A stretch of DNA of 6,968 nt from Pseudomonadota bacterium. GTDB taxonomy: Bacteria; Pseudomonadota; Gammaproteobacteria; Pseudomonadales; Halieaceae. The stretch's first letter is position 1. Each line of letters begins with the position of its first letter. The DNA lies in assembly GCA_030591305.1 (NCBI GenBank), contig JAUVBI010000167.1:1-6968 (forward strand), written 5' to 3'. Shown piece after piece: positions 1-5,739 of this stretch. The translations under genes and the position numbers were made by a program. The notes beneath the pieces are model-generated. The model had not been told where the DNA came from and did not search any database. It saw nothing but the letters and a program-made list of their open reading frames with translations.

Positions 1-170
1 GCTGAGCAAATTACAGCGGCATCTTTTACATCAAAACGTTCCGATAACCAGACTTTTCCCAGCCCCAGGGCCTCGGCCCGTTTTGCTTCGTCGATGGCAT
101 CGGCAGGTGTTGTGGTGTGTCCGGGTAATAAGTAGCAACTGAGTTCGGGAAATTTGGCTGTAGCGCTCAT
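1..170 (-). CDS. LLM-class (luciferase-like) oxidoreductase, N-terminal part only
   Basis: The first 56 codons of a gene that continues beyond the left edge. Starting from ATG at 170, the protein begins MSATAKFPELSCYLLPGH and continues with AKRAEALGLGKVWLSERFDVKDAA. The AEALGLG-x3-(S/E)ERF-(D/N)VK-(E/D)AA pattern is the first beta-alpha unit of luciferase-like TIM-barrel monooxygenases and looks most like the MSMEG_2249-type group (TIGR03857, annotated as F420-dependent in mycobacteria). In a gammaproteobacterium the cofactor could equally be FMN; the cofactor-binding part is outside the window. The start is supported by AAGGA at 177-181, six bases upstream. The gene lies 40 bases downstream of the TetR gene on the same strand, so the two are probably co-transcribed. 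No signal peptide is seen, so it is expected to be cytoplasmic. The substrate is unknown. The superfamily call is fairly sure, the subfamily call less so. Confidence 0.8.
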   Translation of the reverse strand, partial: MSATAKFPELSCYLLPGHTTTPADAIDEAKRAEALGLGKVWLSERFDVKDAAVICS

Positions 171-210
171 AGCATGTCCTTGGGATATAGGGATAATTCC
201 GATAGGATTA

Positions 211-810
211 TTACACCCCCGGCAGTGACGACAGGTAACGTTCCCCGAGCTGGCGGCAGGCCGCTAGAATATCATCGGATAAGTCCGGTTCGGCAACCGT
301 GCGCGATAACATAACACCCCCTGCCATTAATGCCAGCAGTGCCCAACCACTGGCATCCTGAGTCTCTCCCAGTGCTTCCAGTTGCCGTTGCAATGGCGCT
401 ATATTGAGCCCGACTTCCTTTTCAAAACACCGGCGAAGCGGTTTGCCTTCGCGGGCGACTTCTGCAGCCAGTGTGGGAGCCACGCAGCCCTCTTCGGCCA
501 ATTCTCGGTGCTCGCTAGAGAGATAATGCGAGAGAGATTGCTGCAGCCATTTTATCGCTGTGGTTTCCTCATTGTGCCCGTCTTCCCCATACCAGTAACT
601 GCGAGTTTGTTCACAGGCGCTTTGCAACGTGTTTTCCAGCAGTTGTTGTTTGGAGCCAAAGTGGGCATAGAACGAACCATTGGTCAGGTCTGCCCCCCGG
701 GTAATCTCACTAATGCCGGTGGCGGCGTAACCCTCCCGACGAAATTTCTCGGCCGCTGTGGTCAGCAGTCGTTCACGGGAGGCCCGCTTTTGTTGTTTTC
801 TTGTGTTCAC
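211..810 (-). CDS. TetR/AcrR family transcriptional repressor
   Basis: A 199-residue one-component regulator, normal for the family. Residues about 12-57 form the TetR_N helix-turn-helix domain: RERLLTTAAEKFRREGYAATG, then ISEITRGADLTNGSFYAHFGSK, with the typical G-(S/T)-FYxHF-xSK recognition helix end at residues 45-54. The rest is the ligand-binding/dimerisation domain, with GCVAPTLAAEVAR and ALLALMAGGVMLSRTV segments resembling the C-terminal domain of many AcrR-like repressors. The GTG at 808-810 is preferred as start because AGGAG lies eight bases upstream and because the HTH then starts near residue 12; an in-frame ATG at 885 would add 25 unlikely residues and sits inside the palindrome at 873-890. 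It is divergent from the molybdoenzyme operon and upstream of the LLM oxidoreductase, so it probably represses both units. The inducer is unknown. Confidence 0.93.
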   Translation of the reverse strand: MNTRKQQKRASRERLLTTAAEKFRREGYAATGISEITRGADLTNGSFYAHFGSKQQLLENTLQSACEQTRSYWYGEDGHNEETTAIKWLQQSLSHYLSSEHRELAEEGCVAPTLAAEVAREGKPLRRCFEKEVGLNIAPLQRQLEALGETQDASGWALLALMAGGVMLSRTVAEPDLSDDILAACRQLGERYLSSLPGV

Positions 811-818
811 AGTCGAAT

Positions 819-823
819 CTCCT
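819..823 (-). promoter_or_regulatory. Ribosome binding site that sets the GTG start of the TetR gene
   Basis: On the minus strand the sequence reads AGGAG followed by eight bases and GTG at 810. No comparable Shine-Dalgarno sequence precedes the upstream in-frame ATG at 885, so the shorter GTG-started protein is favoured. Confidence 0.7.
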
Positions 824-835
824 GCTGCGGCATAA

Positions 836-864
836 AGTGTAAAATCAGTTGACCTTGTCGCCAA
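836..864 (-). promoter_or_regulatory. Candidate sigma70 promoter for the TetR/LLM unit
   Basis: On the minus strand TTGGCG (859-864) and TACACT (836-841) are separated by exactly 17 bases, each matching four of six consensus positions. Transcription would start around 825-830, giving a leader of about 15-20 bases that contains the AGGAG ribosome binding site. The 18-bp palindrome lies eight bases upstream of this -35 box. The boxes are only moderate matches, so this is a prediction. Confidence 0.4.
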
Positions 865-872
865 ATAAATAC

Positions 873-890
873 ATATTATGATCATAATAT
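873..890. promoter_or_regulatory. 18-bp perfect palindrome, candidate TetR operator
   Basis: ATATTATGATCATAATAT is its own reverse complement over all 18 bases, centred between 881 and 882. It lies in the divergent region between the TetR gene and the molybdoenzyme operon, which is where TetR-family repressors usually have their operator, and its length suits a TetR dimer. A rightward -10-like TATTAT (874-879) lies inside its left half, with a TTGACC -35-like box at 849-854 (spacer 19, a little long), so a bound repressor could block the rightward promoter. The palindrome is seen directly; binding by the adjacent TetR protein is inferred. Confidence 0.6.
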
Positions 891-943
891 AAAAATTCAG
901 GGAATGGAACGATTACATCTATAGAGAATGAGCTTGAAGATAA

Positions 944-964
944 AGCCACTGTATTGCAGTGGCT
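944..964 (+). other. Stem-loop in the leader of the molybdoenzyme operon
   Basis: AGCCACTG (944-951) pairs perfectly with CAGTGGCT (957-964) around a five-base TATTG loop, ending 26 bases before the ATG at 991. It is not followed by a T-run, so it does not look like an intrinsic terminator. It could stabilise the 5' end of the mRNA or be a protein or small-RNA target. It is too small to be the molybdenum-cofactor riboswitch. The structure is seen; the role is unknown. Confidence 0.5.
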
Positions 965-990
965 GAGTATTTCTGCGTGGGATATTTCCA

Positions 991-3135
991 ATGACTGAGA
1001 CCAAATATAGTTTTTGCCGTATTTGTGAAGTGGGCTGCGGTTTGAAATTGACTGTAGATGGCAATTCAATCGAAAAAATTGAGCCCGATACTGACCATGT
1101 GGCGACCCGGGGTTACGCCTGTATCAAGGGGCTTAGCCTGGAGAAATTCATCGAATCGCCAGACCGTATTACCCGTCCATTGAAGAAGGTTGACGGTCAA
1201 TTTGTTGAAATTTCCTGGTCCCAGGCCATCAGTGAAATTGGCCAACGTCTGCGCAGCATTCATGACCAACACGGTGGCCAGAGTATTGCGGCTTATACAG
1301 GTAACCCCATTGGCTTTAGTTTATGGCCAAACACCTTGCTGCAGGGTTTTCTTAAGGGCATGGGCAGCGACAAGTTGTTTACCGTGGGCACTGTCGATTG
1401 CAGCAATAAATTTGCTGCCGCCGATCGCATCTATGGCAGTTTTATGCGCCAGACGTTCCCCGATATAGATCACAGCAATTTTTTGATCTCAATAGGCAGT
1501 AATCCGGTTATCTCTAAAATGAGCTTCATTCACTTACCCCATGCGATTGATCGAATCGCCGCGATTGAAGCCCGTGGTGGTGAAGTGGTTTGGGTAAATC
1601 CACGGCGCACAGAATCTGCCAATCGCTGCGGTAGCCATCTGCCGATTCGTCCGGACACCGATGTGTATTTCATGCTGGGTTTCCTGCATGAAGTGATTCG
1701 CCAGGGTGGGGTTGATAAAGACATTGTCACTCACCACATGCAGGGTTATGACACCTTGGCTGAATTGGCCCAGGCATGGGGTCCGCAGCGGGTAGAAGAG
1801 GTAACGCGGGTGCCTGCTGAGGAGTTGATCGACCTGGTTGCCCGTTACCTGGCCGCAGACGGGGCCGCTATTTATTCTTCTACGGGTGTCAATCAGGGCC
1901 GTTTTGGCACGCTGGTTTTCTGGCTGCAGGAGGCGATAAACGCGATCAGTGGCAACCTGGACAAGCGCGGCGGAACGTTGATGGGGCGACCCGTCGTTAA
2001 TTTTCCCGACCAGACAAAGGAAAAGAAATTCTCTCGTATTGCGGATACCCCCTATATTATCAATAGTATCCCCACCGGTATTCTCGCAGATGAAATTTTG
2101 ACACCCGGCTCGGGCCAGGTTCGTGCCCTGCTGGTTATGGCGGGTAACCCTGTGTTGAGCTGCGCGGGAAGTCAGCGCATGGAGGAGGCCTTCGATTCAC
2201 TGGAACTGCTGGTTAGCATCGACCTTTATCGCAATGAAACCGGCAATCAGGCCGATTATATTTTGCCGGGTCTGCATTTTCTGGAGCGAGCCGATATTCC
2301 CTTTTTCTTTATGACGGCCATGGGCTTGATGCCAGAGCGCTACTTCCATTATACCGATGCGGTACTGGCGCCCCCCGGTGAGGCGCGGGATGAAGGTCTC
2401 ATTTTACGCCAGCTTTGTCGCGCCGCTGGCCTGCCGATTTTTGGTTCACGATTGCTGCAGTGGGCTTTTAATCTGGGCGAGAAATTGTATGGTTTACCGG
2501 GTTGTAAGAATGGTGCGGCAGAGCATTTTTATGCCTTGATGGCCCGCAGCGGAAAATTGGGCGGGTTGAAAAAGTTACGTCGTTTTCCCCACGGTCTCAA
2601 GCTGGATGATAATAAACCTGGGGATTATTTTGCCTCCTGGCAGCAGGCGAATAATCATCGCCTGCAACTGGCGCCTGCTGAATTTGTCGCGCGTATTCAA
2701 ACGCTTGACACATTTTTTGAAACTGACATTGCCGACACGCGGCTGCGTTTAATCAGCAAGCGTGAGCGTTATTCCCACAACAGCTGGACGCATAATGTTG
2801 AGGCATTTGTGAAGGGTGACCGCAACACCAATTATCTGTACATTCACCCCCACGATGCCATGGAGCGCCAGCTTGAAGAGGGGCTTATGGCGCGCGTGTC
2901 GGCCAATGGTCACAGCATTGAAGTCCCCGTTAAATACGATGACAGTTTTATGTTGGGGACTGTTTCTGTCCCCCATGGCTGGGGACATCAACGGGCCGAC
3001 GGTTTGTCTGTTGCCTGTCAAACAGGCGGTGCCAATGTCAACCTGCTGGCCAGTGACGGCCCGGGTGCCATTGAGCCGCAATCGGGAATGAGCCAACTTA
3101 ATGGCATTCCTGTTGATATCACTGCACTGGTATAA
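991..3135 (+). CDS. Single-subunit molybdopterin (Mo-bisPGD) oxidoreductase with N-terminal 4Fe-4S cluster
   Basis: A 714-residue member of the DMSO-reductase/formate-dehydrogenase superfamily. Residues 4-58 are the 4Fe-4S domain with Cys9-x2-Cys12-x3-Cys16-x27-Cys44 followed by Lys46, the electron-relay lysine position. Residues about 60-480 are the molybdopterin domain, with ISIGSNP (167-172), NPRRTES, IRPDTD, TGVNQGRFG, ISGNLDKRGG and MAGNP (383-387). Residues about 590-714 are the molydopterin-dinucleotide-binding C-terminal domain, with HPHD and VPHGWGHQ. There is no twin-arginine signal, so it is cytoplasmic. By eye alignment to formate dehydrogenase (VDCCARV-Sec-His), this protein has VDCSNKF-Ala142-Ala143, so the Sec/Cys-His pair is missing and formate dehydrogenase activity is unlikely. 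No partner iron-sulfur or membrane subunit is encoded nearby. The ATG at 991 has only a weak GGGA eight bases upstream but gives the correct family N-terminus. It is the first gene of a three-gene operon. The family is certain, the substrate unknown. Confidence 0.93.
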   Translation: MTETKYSFCRICEVGCGLKLTVDGNSIEKIEPDTDHVATRGYACIKGLSLEKFIESPDRITRPLKKVDGQFVEISWSQAISEIGQRLRSIHDQHGGQSIAAYTGNPIGFSLWPNTLLQGFLKGMGSDKLFTVGTVDCSNKFAAADRIYGSFMRQTFPDIDHSNFLISIGSNPVISKMSFIHLPHAIDRIAAIEARGGEVVWVNPRRTESANRCGSHLPIRPDTDVYFMLGFLHEVIRQGGVDKDIVTHHMQGYDTLAELAQAWGPQRVEEVTRVPAEELIDLVARYLAADGAAIYSSTGVNQGRFGTLVFWLQEAINAISGNLDKRGGTLMGRPVVNFPDQTKEKKFSRIADTPYIINSIPTGILADEILTPGSGQVRALLVMAGNPVLSCAGSQRMEEAFDSLELLVSIDLYRNETGNQADYILPGLHFLERADIPFFFMTAMGLMPERYFHYTDAVLAPPGEARDEGLILRQLCRAAGLPIFGSRLLQWAFNLGEKLYGLPGCKNGAAEHFYALMARSGKLGGLKKLRRFPHGLKLDDNKPGDYFASWQQANNHRLQLAPAEFVARIQTLDTFFETDIADTRLRLISKRERYSHNSWTHNVEAFVKGDRNTNYLYIHPHDAMERQLEEGLMARVSANGHSIEVPVKYDDSFMLGTVSVPHGWGHQRADGLSVACQTGGANVNLLASDGPGAIEPQSGMSQLNGIPVDITALV

Positions 3136-3158
3136 AATAAAGCCGTCCGGGAGTTATT

Positions 3159-4274
3159 ATGAGCATGCAAACACAGAGCCGCACTGCACTGGCAGAATTG
3201 ATCGAATTGCTGCAGGAAGTCGACCAGCGTTGGTGTGGCCCCGAGTGGAACCTGAACTCAGCTGAAGACGTGGCGGGCTCCCATCGCGCCCTGATGCAGA
3301 TACTGGAGGCTGCCCTGGTGGGGTATTTCGAACAGGATGTGCGTAAGCCTGATTTTCGGCGCATTGTTACACCTGGCCGAAAACTCACCGGTGATAACCC
3401 CGACGCCATTTATTTTGATGCGCCCATCAGTCCCGATTATGCCTATGTGATTCATGGCAGCATGAATGGTGCAGTTTATTTTTCCCTGACCATCGAAGAG
3501 GGTACTGGGGATGGAAGAATTGCCAAAACTACAGCAGGTGTTATCAATGACACCGAATTGGAGATCGACAGTAATGGTAACTTCACTCTGTATATTGGGG
3601 GTCAGGAACGGGAAAAAAGCTGGCTGCCACTGTCTGCAGATGCATCACGGGTCACCACTCGCCACTACTATGAACATGAACAGCCGGCGGCTATGGACCC
3701 TCTGCTGGAGCCGCGTTTACGTATCGAGTGTCTGAGCGACACGGATATACCTGTGCCACCCAATGATGACAGCGTATCCGCCGGTATTCGTCGGGTTTGC
3801 AATGCCGTGCGCAGTCGTACCCTGGATATACCGACTCTCGCCAGCGGGGTGTTGCCTTCATTTGTGGCGCTCACGCCCAACGAATTCCCACCGCCGCAGA
3901 CACCCGGTAATTTTGGCCTGGCGGCATTTGACGCCCACTATTCCATGGCGCCATTTTTCATCAATCACGATGAGGCTCTAGTGGTCACCGGGCGCTGGCC
4001 CACCAGCCGGTTTGCCAATGTCTGTTTGTGGAATCGCTTTCAGCAAACCTATGACTATGTCAGTCGCAGCGTTTCTCTCAATCGCACGCAGACCAAGCTG
4101 GAAGAGGACGGCAGCTTTAAGATGATCATCGCCCATGAAGACCCGGGCCTGCCAAACTGGCTGGATACCGAGGGCAATCTATTTGGACTGGTGTTCTGGC
4201 GCTTTTTTCTGGTGGAAGGGGAGGCAGAAACACCCCAGGTAAGTGTTGTAAAACTGGCCGATATCAAGGCTTGA
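3159..4274 (+). CDS. DUF1214 domain-containing protein
   Basis: A 371-residue protein of unknown biochemical role. Residues about 80-113 (NPDAIYFDAPISPDYAYVIHG and the following beta strand) and the C-terminal part, residues about 308-355 (EEDGSFKMIIAHEDPG, LPNWLDTEGN, then GLVFWRFFLVEG), match the beta-rich core and the conserved PNWLDT-x-G / FWRxxLxEG motifs of DUF1214 proteins as I remember them. The N-terminal ~70 residues look helical. No signal peptide or membrane segment is visible, so it is probably cytoplasmic. The ATG at 3159 has GGGAG five bases upstream; a second in-frame ATG at 3165 is less well placed. It starts 23 bases after the molybdoenzyme stop and ends 26 bases before the sulfotransferase start, so all three are almost certainly one transcript. 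DUF1214 proteins are common in lipid- and steroid-degrading actinobacteria and marine proteobacteria; a specific role here cannot be assigned. Confidence 0.85.
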   Translation: MSMQTQSRTALAELIELLQEVDQRWCGPEWNLNSAEDVAGSHRALMQILEAALVGYFEQDVRKPDFRRIVTPGRKLTGDNPDAIYFDAPISPDYAYVIHGSMNGAVYFSLTIEEGTGDGRIAKTTAGVINDTELEIDSNGNFTLYIGGQEREKSWLPLSADASRVTTRHYYEHEQPAAMDPLLEPRLRIECLSDTDIPVPPNDDSVSAGIRRVCNAVRSRTLDIPTLASGVLPSFVALTPNEFPPPQTPGNFGLAAFDAHYSMAPFFINHDEALVVTGRWPTSRFANVCLWNRFQQTYDYVSRSVSLNRTQTKLEEDGSFKMIIAHEDPGLPNWLDTEGNLFGLVFWRFFLVEGEAETPQVSVVKLADIKA

Positions 4275-4290
4275 TCTCATGAATATTTGC

Positions 4291-4295
4291 GAGGA
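4291..4295 (+). promoter_or_regulatory. Ribosome binding site that sets the sulfotransferase start at 4301
   Basis: GAGGA at 4291-4295 is five bases upstream of the ATG at 4301. The in-frame ATG at 4295 overlaps this element and would have no spacing, so the start at 4301 is chosen. Confidence 0.65.
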
Positions 4296-4300
4296 TGCAC

Positions 4301-5548
4301 ATGGCTGAAAAAATAAGCCCCAAGCCCTTGGCTGTTCGCCTGATGAACCTGGTGGGCAGGGGAGCCAATGCCATCGGCATTCATCCCGTTAATCTTGGGA
4401 TGGAGCAATTGTTAGATAAGGCGGTAGCGAATACTGGGCTGTCTGATTTTGGTGGGGATGAATTTCGCCAACCGCTGATGCTATTGCTGCGTTGCCTGGA
4501 AAAAGAAGCCAGACTTTCTCTGTTGGGCCGTGTTGTAGCCAGGGCCGATTTACTGCGTACTCTGGAAAATCGCTTGCAGTTGGTCGAGCTGTGCAATGCG
4601 CACCCACAAATCGAAGAGCAATCTGTGCAACGTCCAATTTTTGTTGTCGGCCCGCCGCGCACAGGCACTACGATTTTTCACGACCTTCTGGCCATGGACC
4701 CGGACAATCGCGTGCCCCTCACCTGGGAAACGTCTCACCCCCTGCCTCCACCGGAAACCGCCACCTACCTCACTGACCCCAGAATTGCCCAGGTTGAGGC
4801 TGAACTGGATAAGGTCGATAAACTGATTCCCGAATTCAAGAAGATGCACCCCATGGGCGCCCAGCGGGCACAGGAGTGTGTCACTATTACCTCTCTCGAT
4901 TTTGCCTCCATGATCTACCAGGTGCAGTTCAATGTGCCCAGTTATGAGCACTGGGTGCTGGATCATGACATGCGCTCTGCCCTTGCGTGGCACAGGCGCT
5001 TTCTGCAGGTGTTGCAGTGGAAGGCTCCGGGTGTGCGCTGGGCGCTGAAATCACCCCAGCACCTGTGGCATATTCAGCACATTCACCGGGAATACCCAGA
5101 CGCACTGTTCGTGCAGACCCACAGAGATCCCGTGCGGGTGCTGGTGTCCATGAGTAACCTCACCGCAACGTTGCGCAGTCTGGCCAGTGACGATGTAAAC
5201 CTGCCAGAGATCGCCGCTTATTACGCCGATGCCTTGGCACGCGGTTTTAATAACACGGTGGCCTACCGGCAGTCGGGGATGCTGCCGGAAAACCAGATCA
5301 TTGACCTCTACTTCAAGGATTTTATCACCGACCAGATTGGCACTGTGCGCCGGGCTTACCAGCACTTTGACCTGGAGTTGTCCGACAATGTTGTTGGGGG
5401 AATGCAGTCATTCCTGGATGACAACCCCATCGATAAGCACGGCAAACACGTATACAGCTTTGCCGATACCGGGATGGATGAAGGGCAGGTCAGGAAGCTG
5501 TTTGCCAACTACCAGTCTTATTTTGATATTCCATTTGAATCGGTCTGA
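4301..5548 (+). CDS. PAPS-dependent sulfotransferase family protein
   Basis: A 415-residue protein of the Sulfotransferase_3-like family (PF13469 type), expected to transfer sulfate from PAPS to a hydroxyl-bearing acceptor. After a mostly helical N-terminal ~110 residues comes the 5'-phosphosulfate-binding loop PIFVVGPPRTGTT (residues 112-124), then TWETSHP-LPPPE (141-152), the W-E-x-x-x-P-x-PPP pattern seen in bacterial members. The 3'-phosphate-binding motif is HRDPVRVLVS (274-283) with Arg275 and Ser283. KSPQH (about 251-255) precedes it, as is usual. There is no signal peptide or transmembrane segment, so it is cytoplasmic. It is the last gene of the operon. The acceptor is unknown; sterol-like, fatty-alcohol or other lipid acceptors are guesses from context. 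Some proteins of this family have no proven sulfotransferase activity, so the family call is firmer than the reaction. Confidence 0.88.
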   Translation: MAEKISPKPLAVRLMNLVGRGANAIGIHPVNLGMEQLLDKAVANTGLSDFGGDEFRQPLMLLLRCLEKEARLSLLGRVVARADLLRTLENRLQLVELCNAHPQIEEQSVQRPIFVVGPPRTGTTIFHDLLAMDPDNRVPLTWETSHPLPPPETATYLTDPRIAQVEAELDKVDKLIPEFKKMHPMGAQRAQECVTITSLDFASMIYQVQFNVPSYEHWVLDHDMRSALAWHRRFLQVLQWKAPGVRWALKSPQHLWHIQHIHREYPDALFVQTHRDPVRVLVSMSNLTATLRSLASDDVNLPEIAAYYADALARGFNNTVAYRQSGMLPENQIIDLYFKDFITDQIGTVRRAYQHFDLELSDNVVGGMQSFLDDNPIDKHGKHVYSFADTGMDEGQVRKLFANYQSYFDIPFESV

Positions 5549-5597
5549 TCGCGTGGACTAGCGAGCAGCCTTCGTTATCCTCTTCTTGCAGTAAAGT

Positions 5598-5613
5598 AGC
5601 CTCCGGGGAGGCT
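5598..5613. repeat. Inverted repeat in the convergent gap, weak terminator candidate
   Basis: AGCCTC and GAGGCT form a 6-bp GC-rich stem around a CGGG loop, 50 bases after the sulfotransferase stop and 127 bases after the suhB stop in its own direction. There is no T-run on the plus strand; on the minus strand the stem is followed by ACTTTACT, a poor U tract. It may end transcription from one or both sides but is not a convincing intrinsic terminator. Confidence 0.35.
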
Positions 5614-5640
5614 GGTCTGGGCGGGGAGGAAGTGGCGGCA

Positions 5641-5663
5641 TACCGGCCTGCCGGTAACCGGTA
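5641..5663. repeat. Nested inverted repeats (TACCGG / CCGGTA / ACCGGTA)
   Basis: TACCGG (5641-5646) pairs with CCGGTA (5651-5656) around CCTG. The second arm also pairs with the following ACCGG (5657-5661) around one base, and ACCGGTA (5657-5663) repeats the arm once more. So two alternative hairpins or a clustered binding site are possible. There is no T-run on either side. The role is unknown; it lies between convergent genes. Confidence 0.35.
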
Positions 5664-5739
5664 GACTGGGCAATGCCCTGTCGTTCGGAACATGGAATCG
5701 TCGGAAGTACCTTTTCTAGGCACATCCATTGGGTGGGGT

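Noticed and set aside
182..197. Short tandem repeat GGGATATA-GGGATAAT between the TetR and LLM genes.
   Set aside because: Only two imperfect 8-base units, with no symmetry or known function; likely chance.
811..885. Longer TetR protein starting at ATG 885.
   Set aside because: It has no ribosome binding site, adds 25 residues without family similarity and starts within the palindrome; the GTG at 810 has AGGAG at good spacing.
928..1000. In-frame TGA at 964-966 upstream of a formate-dehydrogenase-like gene beside a hairpin, suggesting selenocysteine read-through.
   Set aside because: A bacterial SECIS lies downstream of the UGA while this hairpin is upstream, the Sec site of the family is near residue 140 and not before the 4Fe-4S cluster, and the ATG at 991 already gives the normal family N-terminus.
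845..1069. Minus-strand ORF of 74 codons across the divergent control region.
   Set aside because: It overlaps the molybdoenzyme 5' end including the 4Fe-4S cysteines and the candidate operator, and resembles no known protein.
5490..5729. Minus-strand ORF of 79 codons across the sulfotransferase end and the convergent gap.
   Set aside because: It overlaps a well-supported gene, has no recognisable domain, and its low-complexity composition looks like antisense reading.
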